A stretch of DNA of 64,000 bases from Paulownia fortunei (lineage: Eukaryota > Streptophyta > Magnoliopsida > Lamiales > Paulowniaceae): positions 30,182,118-30,246,117 of the forward strand of contig CM033106.1 of the NCBI GenBank assembly GCA_019321725.1. The letters are read 5' to 3'. A program made the position numbers and the translations under genes. Below the pieces are notes generated by a model. It had not been told where the DNA came from and searched no databases. It saw only the letters and a program-made list of their open reading frames with translations. Below are positions 11,821-24,086 of the stretch, in pieces; position 1 is the first letter of the stretch; each line of letters starts with the position of its first letter.

Positions 11821-14299
11821 ATGAGGGTGAAAAAGCAGAAGCGGCATCGGAGAGCCGTGCGATTTTACACGGCTTGCTTTGGATTCCGGGAGCCGTTCAA
11901 AATCCTATGCGACGGGACTTTCGTGCACCATCTTCTGGCGAATCGTATCACCCCCGCTGATACTGCATTGGCAAATACTCTAGGCGCTGCCGTCAAAATC
12001 TTCACTACCAGGTTTCCCCTCCCCCTGCTTATCTAATATTTGGCGTTTTTTTTTATTGTTTCATATTTTAGTAGGTGAAAAGGTTTTCTATCCCCCTCCC
12101 TATGATTTGGACAAATGGTTCATTTATTAGGCAAATAATATTTATGTCTCGTTGGTTACAGATGTGTTCTTGCGGAGTTGAGAAGCATTGGTGATTCTTA
12201 TGCTGACTCACTTAATGCTGCTCGTAACCTGATAACCGCAAGGTCAGCTGTCTATTTTTCTGCCTCACTGTCTGCAGATATTATGCCTACTCCTACTACC
12301 AGCCATGTATGATCCAAAAAATGGTTAACGAATAAAAACATATGCCAGTACTTTATCTGTTTTATGAAGCAAATATCTTATAAATGCTTATGCTACAGAA
12401 GAAGGTTTGATCTGGGTCCATTTTGTTTCCCATTTGCTGTTTTTGAGACTTTTGAAGCTAATAGAAAAATCATGGAGATAAAAAGATTTATCACTGTACC
12501 TGAATGTACTTGTAGCATAAGGACTGAAAGTGACAAGAGTGCGATAAATGCACGTTTGGATGTTGGATTTTAGTGAGAAAAAACACTAAGGACCCTGTTT
12601 CATTTGATTGGAGAGGAAGATACAAGGGAAATATTTTTACACATATAATTCTTAGATAATCAAAACATCTGTTTCATTTCTTTTTCATTATACTCAACTG
12701 TGATAAATACAGTTTTAAATTGATACTTTTTAGTTGAATTGGAAATTGTGTTGCAATACAGATTTCTGTTTTTCACTCTCCAATAAATCCTAGATCCAAA
12801 TGAACCGTAAAGAATGTTTTAGTCACTCCATTTTTTGTTGCTTTAAGTGTTACAACAATGGCTTACTCAGAGGCATGATTACAACCTATATCAAAGTCTT
12901 TGAGCATTATAAGTTATGGAGAGTTCTGATGTATCTGCACCTATAGATTGGGTGGAATTGAGATTCTATTCACTTTATCGTTCTATTTCATGTGCAATAT
13001 CGTTTAATACGCAGCAGAGAGTACCTAGTCTGGATATTTTGTTATTCATTTGATGGTAAAACAATGCTGTCTATGGCATAATGACATGCTTATACACCTT
13101 AGGTGGTTGTAATTATAATAACCATCTAAAGGAGAATAAAGCATTCTCAGAAAATTTCGTTCTCATCTCTCATAAGATCTCTCTCTGTTTCTCTCTCAAG
13201 TAATTACTTTTTGCTGTTACTTGTCCCACTCCAAGACTCCCAAAGTATTTGAATATCAAATGAATCATATAATTACCCCTCATTAGATCTCAATGGAGCC
13301 TTCTATTGTCTTTGGCATGTGACCTGTTCAATTATGTGTCTGAATTGTCATGAACCTGTTTTCTAGATGTGACCATGAGAAGCGAAAGAGTGCTGTAGCA
13401 TGCATAACGGAAGTTATTGGAGAAAACAACCCCGAGCACTTCTTTGTTGCCACTCAGGATGCGGAGCTGAGGAAGAAGTTCCAAGAGGTTTCTTTTTTTT
13501 TTTTTTAATAATATTTGTATCAGTTTTCCATGCTACTTATTTATTTGAAGAATTAAACATCTGCCTTTATTTTTTCTTTTTTTTGGTTAAATACTGTTCA
13601 GGCTGTTAAGACTGTCACGTGTCATATATACTTCCATACTGCTATTTAACTAAATTTTTGGGGGCAGATTCCAGGTGTGCCCGTAATATATGGTCTCAGA
13701 AATGCTCTCTTTCTGGAGCGCCCGTCAACATTTCAACACCAGTTTGCAAAGACTGCTGAAGAAGAACGGTCACATATGACTGACTTGGAGTACAAGATGC
13801 TAAAGGTAAATAAGAACAGGGTAGCTACTGATGAAGCAAGGGATTCTTCTGATGCAAATGAAGATAATGAAGATCATATTTTAGAGACACGGGATCTCAA
13901 GACAAATGTTAAAAGAAACAGAATAGATATAAAGGATAAAGTTCAATTCAAGCGAAAGAAAGCTAAGGTTAGAAACTGAGATCTTATACCCCCACCTCTT
14001 CCTTTATTGCTTGTAGAATATCATGGCACTTTTAACTGCTTAATTATTCTTGCTGCATAACTCTTACATATTAATTCAACCAACAGTTGAAAGATGAGTC
14101 GGAAAGGTCGTTTCATTATTGCAGTAATTATGGCTAGGTAGGCCAAGTAGTTCTCTTATCAGATTGAGAATAATATGGTGGGCTTTGCTTTGGTTCCTTG
14201 CCCAATTTTGTAAATATAATTGTTCTTGCTGCTTATTCATGGGCAGATGTGAAATTTTTTCATAGTAAGGTGGCTGTTGCTTACAGGCAACCAGTCTGC

Positions 14300-14374
<75 letters not shown>

Positions 14375-15465
14375 ATGGGTGTTGATACGCCTTTCCCAGT
14401 GAATACAGAGTTTATGCATTGTTTTCTTTTCATTTCATGCAGGGTCCAAACCCTCTCTCATGCAAAAAGAAAAAGATCCAAGGAAATACAGATACTGCTT
14501 CAGGGAAGGTCTGTTGATATTAATGGTTTTCAAATTTTTTTAGTTTGTCTTCTCTGGTAATTCACTTGAAACTATAATTATATCAAAAGTGTGTGGTGAA
14601 CATAAATAACGTAATATTCACGTGATCGACCAAAATTATGGTTTGTAACATATTGCATGAAGGGGTTAATGTTATTCTGGTAGGAACTTCTAATTCAGCT
14701 GATTGATATCTTTATGTTGCATGCAATGTTAGAACATGAACATTGAAATATAAGATCATGGTAACCAAACCAGGGAAAAGTAGCTTTAAAGTATTGGATC
14801 CTTGGTGATTATGGTCTCTTCTTCTGAAGTGTTGTTGCTTCTGATTTTGTCTAAAAGTCTGGGGGTTTTACTAATATTACTGATTTATTTTCCATTTTTT
14901 CAATAATAAGGTAACTGAGCTAATTTTATCTCGTTCTTGAAGTTCAGAAATGGCAATTATATTTTACTTAATCTCTCTGGAGTCTAATCTAAGTGGAGAC
15001 GCCCTCAACTATGTGACCAATGGGACTTCAATTGGTCTAATGAAAAGATGAGCCTGATTAAGAATCAAGTAGTTAGTAAGTTAAAGTTGAAATGGCTACT
15101 ACATAGTTCCATAAGATCATTTTCTAGTTGCATCTTAGCATGATTAATAATGGATACATCTTACAGTCAATATCGCATGTTTTGCTGTAGAAAAATAATT
15201 CCTATAACTATGATTGCATGTTTTCCAAGGATTGCTTGGGATTTGGATTTATATACCATCTTTCCATTTTTTTTCAGTTCTGATTCTCTTATGTGACTGA
15301 TCAAATTACATGCTATTTTAGGTGTTTCTGAATTACTTTTATGTGGGTCTGTGAAACCAATTTTGATTGCAGGAAACAAGTGTTGATAACAGTACAAGAA
15401 ACAGGAGTAGGAAACGTAAGAGGTCGAGGAAAGGCAAAAATACCACTGAGCCTGTTGTTGGGTGA
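11821..15465 (+). CDS. UTP23: rRNA-processing protein UTP23 homologue
   Basis: Six exons (11821-12011, 12162-12242, 13367-13487, 13668-13967, 14443-14508, 15373-15465) give 283 residues with all junctions in frame. UTP23 is a PIN-domain-fold subunit of the small-subunit processome in the nucleolus, needed for early 18S rRNA cleavage and snR30/U17 release in yeast. The start MRVKKQKRHRRAVRFY is the family's hallmark. PIN-like acidic positions include Asp31 (CDGTF) and Asp122 (ATQDAEL), followed by PGVPVIYGLRNALFLE. The C-terminal tail is lysine/arginine-rich, with GPNPLSCKKKK contributed by the short exon 5 and a basic RKRKRSRKGK stretch. A GTAAAT at 13806 could serve as an alternative donor that would shorten exon 4. 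A long GA microsatellite lies in intron 4. The gene looks intact. Confidence 0.95.
14300..14371. repeat. GA microsatellite in UTP23 intron 4
   Basis: A run of about 35 GA units with one interruption. It creates spurious Arg-Glu and Leu-Ser open frames on the two strands. Confidence 0.95.
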
Positions 15466-15838
15466 TTGATATATGGTGGATTTTGAGATCTCAAAAAAAT
15501 TCCTATCTTGTCCTAGAGCTTGTAGGTTGATTGAGTCCAATTTTTGCTAAGATATAGTTACAGATGAGATTAAATTCATTTATGTGTACTAGATTACTCG
15601 GTGAATCCAATTCATGTGGGCACAAAAAAGTTAGTTGCTTTTATGTGTAGCATTAGTAGTTTCTTCCAGAAATATATGGCTGTGTTCTATTTTTTGATGC
15701 CTTAAATGGAATTTATTGTCTATTATAAGATGAAACAGATATTGATGTTATACAAATACATTGAAGTGCAAAGCATATGACTAAACAAGTGGATTGACAT
15801 ACATAGTGTTGGAGATCAGAAGATTACTATCTCTGAAC

Positions 15839-16868
15839 TCAATTATTCATTTTTGCCTGCATCAAAGTAGTCGAAGGAACCAAAACAAAATTATCTGCTG
15901 GAAAGAAATGGCATACAGGGAAGGATCCTGGTTCGATCCCGAGCACCTGAAAGGACACGTGATTATGGCTCCATTGGGAGGTATCCATGTGGCAGACAGC
16001 AATAGCTTCAACCTTATCACCATTCTCCCCGTTTAGTGAAACTGTGAACACCTTGCTCTCACTCTCTTGGTAATGACAATAGAAAACAGCATAAGGGTAA
16101 GGCATGGTATGACATGCTACCATCTTGGGGGCTGGAATTTCCTGGATTCCCATTATTGTATACTTCTGTAAATGGGTATTAGACTGTGTAAGGTGAGTTG
16201 TGGAGAGAACCTTGATCTCTGTTTCTGAACTGAGGATCATTTTTGTGAAATCAAGCATGGTCTCCAAGATGTTGCGCAGAGTTTGGTCTCACCCCAGATG
16301 TGCTTTGTCTCGCATTGTCTTAGTGTGTCTTCCATGGCTATGGCTTGAGGGGAACCTTGAGAGAAAGAGGAACTGGAGTAGGTGATGGAGTTCTTGGGAT
16401 GAGAAAGGAATTGAATCGGCTTCTTCTCTTGAGAGTAAATGAGGAGATGCATCTAAGTCCCTTCTTGGGAAGTAGATGGGAATGGTGTTCCCTTGTTTGA
16501 GGTCCTCCACGAAGAAGAACACTATCAGTGAAGAATCCATGTGATGCATGTGGGATGATGAATGGGAATGAACTTGCTCTATACGCGTCTCTGCACGAGC
16601 ATTATGATTATGGGCTCTAGGGCTGCCCAAGATTTCACCACCCATATCCATTGAACAACTTCCATTACAAGCTCCCTGCCAATCATCACAGGTAATAGAG
16701 TTCATTTTATAAGCTTTTCTTCATGTAGACATATGGTTATAATGTCTTATCGTACCAGAGATGTGATATATTAGTCAAGCATTGAAATGGAAAGGCAGTT
16801 TTTGAGAGTTCAAAAATTACCAGTAGAATCAGGAGCAAGAGACTACAAAGTGCAAGCTTTACATCCAT
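15839..16868 (-). pseudogene. BURP-domain protein, unit 1 copy, frameshifted
   Basis: Exon 1 (16868-16821) encodes a signal peptide, MDVKLALCSLLLLILL. Exon 2 runs from 16675 to the stop at 15839. After a short linker containing the His-rich stretch VHSHSSSHMHH comes a complete BURP domain, including FFVEDLKQG, ADSIPFSS and the diagnostic CHX10CHX26CHX25CH array. BURP proteins are secreted plant proteins; some are copper-dependent peptide cyclases that cross-link side chains of ribosomal peptides. No core-peptide repeats lie in the linker, so this would be a stand-alone type. Compared with the unit-2 copy, two bases are missing near 16368-16371 and one near 16264. Read as given, the protein stops before the CH array. 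The -1 change is a CCC to CC contraction and could be a sequence error; the -2 change is harder to dismiss. Confidence 0.85.
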
Positions 16869-17123
16869 TGAGCTTCTTTGTGGATGTGCCTCCAAACTTT
16901 TCCAAGTAGGAAAAGATTGCAAGTAACTCAATGGTAATATCCGGGCAGAGTATGTGTCCAATAATTGAACATTGAGAGGAAATATTAAATTTCATAAATC
17001 TTCTTTTTCTTAGGGATTACAAGGGTTATCTTGATGATGTCAGACATATTTTTATTGTTATTTTGTCCCCCAAAATTGAGATATGCCCCACACTAATAGC
17101 AAGTTGCAATATCATATTTAGCT

Positions 17124-17194
<71 letters not shown>

Positions 17195-18237
17195 CTTGTA
17201 ATGGGGATTAGTATTTAATATTGCTATTTGAAGATTGAAATTCGTCCCACCAATCACCAACTTGTTAAAAGATCAATTTATTATCTTCGACTTGTTGTAA
17301 TTCACACGTTTTTTGTTCTTTTGCTGTTACTCCTCAAACCAAATGAAACTTTTAAAAGAAATAAATTTAGTAGATAAAACATGAAGAGGCTTTGAAGTAC
17401 CCAAAGTACCTCCCTGAATTAGCTTTGGCCTTAAAGAAGCAAATAATATGAAGGCCTCTCATGTACCCGGTAGCTGTTCAAGTTCATTAATCCATTGTAC
17501 AAGTAACTTGTGCCAAGATAATCTAATAGTCATGTGAGAAGAACAAAAACATCGGCAGTTGAGAACGAATTATCGACCCGATAACCCAAATTTGTTTGCT
17601 TTCAAAATATCAGAATGCAATTTATTTATTTATTTTCAATTATCTAACACAAATTTGTTTGCTTTCGAAAAAATCAGAATGCAAATCTTCTTGAAGATTT
17701 AGCTCCTTTTTTTCAATTATATAACCCAATTTTGTTTGCTTTCGAAAATATCAGAATGCCTTTTTTAAAGTATCCTTCTGGATTAGCAATTTCTATTCAA
17801 ATGAACCTATTATGGCAATTTGAAACAGAACTTTCTGTTGGCCCATTCTGATCGCAAGGGAGATAATACATATATATGTTAAAGACATCCGTGCCCCCTC
17901 CTGCTTTTATTGATCTCTTTTTTTTTCTTCAGTTTTTGTCCCTAAATGGCTAAATCTTTCATAATATGTCATGTGAAACAATAAGTTCACCAATGTAATA
18001 CAATAACAGTGCAAATTATTGAACCCTTTCCCATATTTATTAGGGTCTATTAGTATACGTATGACAATTTTTACGTTTGTATTTTGCTTTTTGATTCAAA
18101 ATATTGTAATTCACATTTTTACACATTATGCACGTAATATGTGTTTAGCTAAATTATGTGTTTTTCTCCCTATAAATAGCATCTGCATTTTACGAGGAAT
18201 TCAAGTCATAAAAAAGATTCTGATTTTGATAAGAAAT
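16869..18237. promoter_or_regulatory. Shared divergent promoter region, unit 1
   Basis: 1.37 kb between the start codons of the BURP gene (-) and a DUF2775 gene (+). A clear TATA box CTATAAATAG (about 18170-18179) sits about 60 bases before the DUF2775 ATG. The block AAATTATTGAACCC...GGGTCTATTAGTATACGTATGA (about 18012-18065) occurs once here but three times in unit 2. It also contains an AT/GT microsatellite (17127-17193). No coding sequence is seen. Confidence 0.6.
17127..17193. repeat. AT then GT microsatellite
   Basis: A compound (AT)n(GT)n run in the divergent promoter. The unit-2 equivalent near 26030 has only a few TA units. Confidence 0.95.
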
Positions 18238-18465
18238 ATGAAATCCCTCTACATCTTAGCCGGCCTCTTTTCTCTTGCACTGGTATTCCCATGCCTTACT
18301 TTCTCAGTTCAATACAATCCCACTTTATACTTATTTCACTTTCTCAACTTGATTTTTTTGAAAATTCCCTTTAGCCACCAAAATTTTTCAAATCCCACTT
18401 GTTAGCTGTATCTAATTAGTAAAGCAAAATTTTAAATTTCATTGATGATATATCTCTTCATTACC

Positions 18466-18560
<95 letters not shown>

Positions 18561-19252
18561 ATTTTGTTATATCTGATCATCAATATGAAGTTCAGTGTTT
18601 GATTCCAGGTTCTGATCAAATGTTTTCTCTGTTAATGCAGTTTGCAAACAGCATCAATGCAAGAAAAGATCCAGGGGAGTACTGGCAAGGTGGTATGAAA
18701 GATGAGCAAATGCCTGAATTAATCCAGGGCCTTGTAGATGTAAGTAAAGTTACATCTGTCTCCATCCAAAAGAATCACTGTCGCACTTCCACTGAATCAC
18801 GAAGCGTTGAGCAAAGGCCTAATATCTCAGCTCACAAGGATGATTCTAAGCTAAAAGAAGAGAGAGCTTCCAAAAAAGATTTTGAGCCAATGCCTAACAT
18901 CTCAGCTGGCGCAAAACCAGAAGATAAGAAATCTTTCATGGAAGAATTTGAGCCAAGGCCTAACCTTTCAGCCTACAGTGATGATGTCAAGCCAGACGAC
19001 GAGAAATCTTTCACAGAAAACTTCGAACCAAGGCCTAACTTATCAGCTTACACTGATGATGTTAAACAAACCGAACAGAAATCTTTCACAAAAGACAGTG
19101 ATGAAGGTAAACTGAAAGAAGAGAAATCTTTTGTGAAAGACTTTGAGCCGAGGCCTAATCTCACAGCTTACAATGATGATGTCGTTGGAGTGGAAGCAAA
19201 CAAGGCTTTTGAGAAAGATTTCGAGCCTCAGCCAAATGTTTCTAAGGAATAG
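18238..19252 (+). CDS. DUF2775 organ-specific tandem-repeat protein, unit 1 (OSP1)
   Basis: Exons 18238-18282 and 18641-19252 encode 218 residues. Exon 1 is the signal-peptide core MKSLYILAGLFSLAL; exon 2 starts FANSINARKDPGEYWQ, the family block, then MPELIQGLVDVSKV. About seven roughly 25-residue repeats follow, each of the form F-E-P-R-P-N-x-x-x-Y-x-D-D plus an acidic/lysine-rich linker. The variable segments are NISAH, NISAG, NLSAY, NLSAY, one repeat missing its segment, NLTAY and a final NVSK, so only three retain Tyr. Compared with OSP3, an in-frame six-base loss near the end removed exactly Val-Tyr. The frame is open, but the repeats are eroded. Expected to be secreted. An ATG inside the intronic microsatellite at 18509 is not the start. 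Confidence 0.85.
18469..18558. repeat. AT then GT microsatellite in OSP1 intron
   Basis: A compound (AT)n(GT)n run inside the intron. It is nearly absent from the matching intron of the unit-2 gene. Confidence 0.95.
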
Positions 19253-20536
19253 GGGCAGCAGACCAATCATAATTGCATTCCCTGCAACTGATGAACTGTA
19301 GATGGCTCTTGTTTGTGTTTCTATGTGATGTCCAGGTGTGGGATGGTGTATTGTCATTGAATAAAGTTTGTTATATTTTTTATGTGTATTTTTTACTTGC
19401 CAAATTGTTTTAAATATATATGATAATATCATTATAATAGTGTATCAAACTATCGAATATGCATTGATCAGAAAATAACTAATATATGACCTGAAAAATG
19501 TAACAACACTATGGCATGCAGAAAAAATTACAAAAAAGAATGATCAAAATCCGACCAGACTGAATAACCTATGGAGGAAAAATCTTAATTGAGTTGACAG
19601 ATAAAATTGGTTTTAATTCGTTCTTACAATTAGAATTGCAGTCCAAAAACTGGGTTTTTTGGACAAGAAAGAGGCATTCACCAAGCTCGAACAGAAGTAG
19701 GGATCATCAAATACTGATTTTTTCACTGCAATAAATTGATTCTACATTATAGCAGATAAAACTATGATATCTTTGTTTATTTTATTAGAAAGCAAACTAG
19801 GGCCTCCCTTTCTTATTATATTCTGTACTATTACTTTTCAATATTTACCATGACCATATAGGATTGAATTGCATTATTTATAAAAGCATGAATTTTAAGC
19901 ATCCACATGGAGTAAATTTCTTCCCTAGTTATGAGCATTATGATTTGCAGCCAATTATAAAAATGTTCTGGTCTGGTTGGATTTAAAGATACCAAAAAAA
20001 TGAAACCATCAGTTTTTGCAGCAGCAGGGCTTTTGTGTCATTTGCATGTACATTCGCAAGGCCGCTATCAAATGTATTGCATAAATTGTTGGCTTCTGCT
20101 CCTCCATTATTTTCTGCAGTTCCATTCTCATAAACATATAGACAGAACGCCTCTTTTGTTTTTTGTGATGAATAATTAGAAATTATGAGTGAAATAATTG
20201 ATTTTGCTTCTTACTTTATTACATATCTTGGTGCAATTATATCAGCAAAAATGTCGTGTATCAATATTGTGATTGTTTCATTACTCTTGATATTACTGTT
20301 CCTAAAAAAATTGAATATGATGACATAAAGTAGGCTCAATTATTATGCGACAAAGAAGGGCCTCCCAATTAATTCTTTATATTTTTCACTATTGTTGAAG
20401 GATGAATTCATTGAATTGTTTATCAGCTTGAATCTTTATCCATTATTTAACTTGTGTTTTTGCCCTCTGTCGGTAGCCAGCATGGTGTTTGCAAGGAATC
20501 CAATTCAATTAGGAGATACTAATTTTGTTGGAAGAC
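19253..20536. other. Spacer between OSP1 and OSP2, with a unit-1-specific block
   Basis: The OSP1 3' untranslated region has AATAAA at about 19360. About 0.6 kb (19367-19965) has no counterpart in unit 2, where the flanks join directly at GGATTCTGGTTGGAT. The remainder aligns with 28560-29120. No gene is seen. Confidence 0.55.
20467..20476 (+). promoter_or_regulatory. Destroyed TATA box of OSP2
   Basis: Unit 2 reads CCCTCTATAAATAGCCAGC at 29047-29065; the aligned sequence here is CCCTCTGTCGGTAGCCAGC. Four of the A positions are substituted while both sides are unchanged, so the core promoter appears lost. Confidence 0.65.
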
Positions 20537-21542
20537 ATGAAATCCATTTTCATTTTAGCTGGCCTCTTTTCTGTTGCCCTGGTATGCACAAGCATTCCTT
20601 GGTTTTATGGAAATTATATGTAGCCACACTCCAAGAGCCCAGCTCCATCCTCATTTTCCTTTTTGTAACTTGAAGTTCTTGAAAATCATGTTATTAGTTT
20701 GTGTGGGAGCATAGAATTTGGCTGGTAGAATTGGAATTGATGAACACCTATTCAAATTTGAGTAGAAGTATACTTCCTACTCCAAATCCAAGGCTACAGT
20801 TCCTTGATACCAAACACTATATTAATTTGTAAATCTAGTGTCTTAGCCACATCTAATAAGAAGACTTGAGCAGGAAAGCCCCAAGAAAACCAGACACATA
20901 CATATGATGCATTATAATGCTGTTACAATCGCATATAATTCTGAATTCATCAATTTTTAGTTTGATTTGAATTTCTAGTTATGTCTTGTCTCTGAAATGC
21001 AGTTTGCAAGCACTACAAATGCAAGAAAAGATCTAGGGGAGTACTGGCAGGGTGATACGAAAGACCAGCCAAAGCCTGAGTTAACAATTCAAGGCCTTGT
21101 TGATGTATCTAAAGTTACAACAATCTTCAAGAAAAGGAGTGATTATCGCAGTTCCACAGAGCCGCGTAACTTTGAGCCGAGGCCTAGTACCTAAGCTGGC
21201 ACGAATGATGCTAAAGTAAAAGAAGAGAAATTGTTCACAAATGAGTTCAAGACAAGGACTAACCTATGGGTTTACAATGATGATCCCCAACCAGAAGAGA
21301 AAACATTCAGAAAAAAGTTTGAGACTTGGCCTAATCTCTGGGTGTACAGTGATGTTGCCAAACCAAGAGATGAGAATTTGTTCATAAAATAGTTCGAGAC
21401 AGAGCCTAGTTTTTGGGTTTACAACGATGATGCCAAACAAAGAGATAAGAAACCATTCAGAAAAGAGTTTGGGACAGGGCCTAATCTCTGGGTTTACAAT
21501 CCTGATGGCAAACTTAAAGAAGAGAAATCTTTCACTAATTGA
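20537..21542 (+). pseudogene. DUF2775 protein, unit 1 second copy (OSP2), dead
   Basis: Exon 1 (20537-20581, MKSIFILAGLFSVAL) and exon 2 from 21003 match OSP4 closely. In-frame stops occur at 21192-21194 (TCA changed to TAA) and 21390-21392, and a further stop ends homology at 21540-21542. Beyond the first stop the frame still spells repeats with NLWVY, NLWVY, SFWVY and NLWVY segments, one more than survives in OSP4. Its TATA box is also altered. With the promoter and frame both damaged, this looks like a genuine pseudogene rather than a sequence error. Confidence 0.85.
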
Positions 21543-24086
21543 ACGACTTTATGGCAATACAATGATCATGCTGTTGGAGGCTTTTGAAAATGATTTTCAA
21601 TTGACTGTTGTTCTGTTTTATCTGTTTATCAAGATCAAGGGCAGCTGGCTATATTCTCTGTTACGAAGCTGGAGGTAGATGGATATGAGCATATTTGTGT
21701 TTTTATCTTGTGGTGGTGGATACTGGAATCTGGATAGAGTGAAATTCATGTTACTTGGGACCAACTTTTAGGTTGAATAACACTTGCATATTATAACTGA
21801 ACTTTATCTTATTCTATCTATGTATAATAGTACTTGGAGCGAATCAGAAGAATGCTTCTGAAGAATATGTTCTAAGTTAGACCATAATGTCTGATAGTGG
21901 CACAAACAAGGTCCTCTCTTTGGCTTTCCTAATATGCTGTAAGAATAAGGGTGGACGTTCGGTCACATTTTTTTGGATTCTGATTATCCTAACCTGATTT
22001 AAATTTCAAGTTGGGTATCGGGTATTGATCTACACGATCCGATAATTGCATCCCCGACATGAGTTGATCTACCTGACTTGGGAGATTAAACTTGCTCTGC
22101 AGGCGCCCCTCAGGGAGGGATTGGTGTTGTATAACAAAATATGCTATTAGATTTACTGGCCGAACTATGTGAACCCGGCTCAACCCGACAATTAATTTTT
22201 ATTTATTTTTACTTACTTAATTTCGTATGAAAAAAGAAAAACGATTCGAATTGTACGATCCCTCCATCACTCATAATGAAAAAGGATGATTTAGTAGTTA
22301 TTGGTCTCTAAAGATGCATAGTTAGGTGCTCAATTTTCTTTTCACACTTTTGGGGGTCCGAATCATAAGTGAGATACTAGTGATAAAGAGCTAGAATTAT
22401 AACCTTGTGTCATAACCTACGTATCAAATGATAGTATTAGGTAAACAATTTCTATGGTAGCCCCCAAAAGGTATCGGAGGTGTGCAAAGGTTTCCTCAGA
22501 TTGGATGGAGATTGCCGTGAGTGCAAAGGTAGAAGGGAGTTTAACTACAAGATCACTCATTGAGTAGGGACTTCTTAATTTAGTTCATATAGTTCGTGTT
22601 CCAGATATTCGAATAAATATCCGACAAAGTAGAATCATATCTATTTTGTACTATCAAGCTTGGTCAATACAAAAGAACAGTTGGTTGGCGAGAATCGCGG
22701 CTTCATTTTGGCGTTTATAACACGGCCTAAGTAAACCTCACTCACTACAATTCTTCATGTTGCTTTTACAAAATTTCCTTCTTGTGTCAGCAAGCCATCA
22801 CATCACAAACCTCCATTATTTCTTTTCATTGCAATTTTTGAATTACTATATGAAATTGTATAATTTTTATTTCTTCATTCTTGTTTGTTGCTTGTATCGA
22901 AACCAAGTTTTTCCTAGAAACTCACTTATAAAAATCTTTTAAAGTAGAACAAAAAACTAAAATAATAATAAGAATGAGAGGTGATTTTATCATTCTGGTG
23001 TCGAACTATTTTTCTATTGAACCTCCCTTATAATATCGTCACCATAGTTGAATTTAACCATTAAGTTTAGAATGTGGCAATATAGAAATGTTTAGTACAT
23101 GGCGTGGCGATTTGATAGCTAAACATCTAAATAGACTTAGATAGATAGAAATTCATCTTGATTTGGAATAAAAGAAAGATAAATTGGATAAAATTTTATA
23201 TATATAAAAGATCATTTTTGTGACATAATTGGGAGGTCCTACAACTTAATAAATTCATGGATTTTGGAAAAGGGAGAATGCAATTTCAATAAATTAAATG
23301 GCAAATGGGCCTATAAAATTCATTAGACTATAATTTTCATTTTCTTTTCTTTTCTTCCTGAAAAGGAAAAAGAATTCATTCATACTCGTAACTCATCTTA
23401 CTAGTTCTGGATTTGAATCTCGGACAACTCACCATCATATCGAAATTATATCTATAACATCCATATTTTTTTTTGTAATTTACTTCATACAGCTCTTCAT
23501 ATTTCAACATTTATTAAGTTTCTTCAAGCTCTTCATATTTCAACATCTATTAAGTTTCTTCATTTGCTACAGCTAATAAAAATCATTGTTTTAGACAATA
23601 TATATATATATATATATAAAGCTCATTTCATTAGGAATTGATGATATTTTAACAATATTCTTGAAGAGATGTCTAGTTCAACATGCTGAAAGTCTCATCC
23701 TTGTAGCTAGATCAAGATTTGGATTGAGATTCAATCGAATAATTTAGTTCAAATTTGATATTTATAATATCAATAAAATTAAGATTTTGTCTGCCATTTT
23801 AACCACTAACATGATTTTTTCAACTAATCTTATCCATTTTCAACTTTGCCATTGTACTCCAAATTGGTTAAAAAAATTCAGCCTTTGTAAGATTAAAATT
23901 AATGAAAACAAATTCAGATTTGGACAAGAAAAAAGATATAGTGGATTTTCAAATCAAAGTCCTTAGTTCTACTCTATGAAAATAATTGTTCTATGATGGA
24001 ATCATTCTTCGGTATAAAATTCCAACAAAAACAAATTGGTTCGTTGTACTCTGGTACTCTATTATTAACTTTGAATTATATTTCAT
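21543..24086. other. Decayed OSP2 tail and inserted block
   Basis: The first 600 bases align with sequence after OSP4 in unit 2. From about 22192 to 23802 there is 1.6 kb not found in unit 2, where CCGACAA is followed directly by CCACTAAG. This insert includes a chloroplast-like 23S rRNA fragment, listed separately, and otherwise AT-rich sequence with no recognisable gene. Confidence 0.6.
22325..22572 (+). pseudogene. Nuclear fragment of chloroplast 23S rRNA gene (NUPT)
   Basis: The sequence follows plastid 23S rRNA in order: CTTTTCACACTTTTGGGGG, GTGAGATAC, AAGAGCTAGAATT, ACCTTGTGTCA, CAATTTCTATGG, CCCCCAAAAGGTA, CGGAGGTGTGCAAAGG, AGTGCAAAGG, AGAAGGGAG and GAGTAGGGAC. Compared with what I know of the plastid gene it is scarred mainly by C-to-T and G-to-A changes, typical of methylated organelle DNA after transfer to the nucleus. 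It is far too short and decayed to make a functional rRNA. Confidence 0.8.

Noticed and set aside
14198..14560. Open frame with a long Arg-Glu repeat, and its antisense Leu-Ser partner
   Set aside because: Produced by a GA microsatellite inside UTP23 intron 4; only 14443-14508 within it is exon, and that is read in another frame.
15929..15945. GGTTCGATCC resembling a tRNA T-arm
   Set aside because: It codes for BURP residues and recurs in the second BURP copy; no acceptor stem, D-arm or anticodon arm can be folded around it.
16200..16385. Plus-strand open frame over the BURP gene, with a similar one at 25197-25394
   Set aside because: Antisense shadows of conserved BURP codons on the minus strand.
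18509..18640. Open frame starting MCVCVCV joined to OSP1
   Set aside because: The start lies in an intronic GT microsatellite. The conserved signal-peptide exon at 18238-18282 and the acceptor at 18640 give the family-standard protein.
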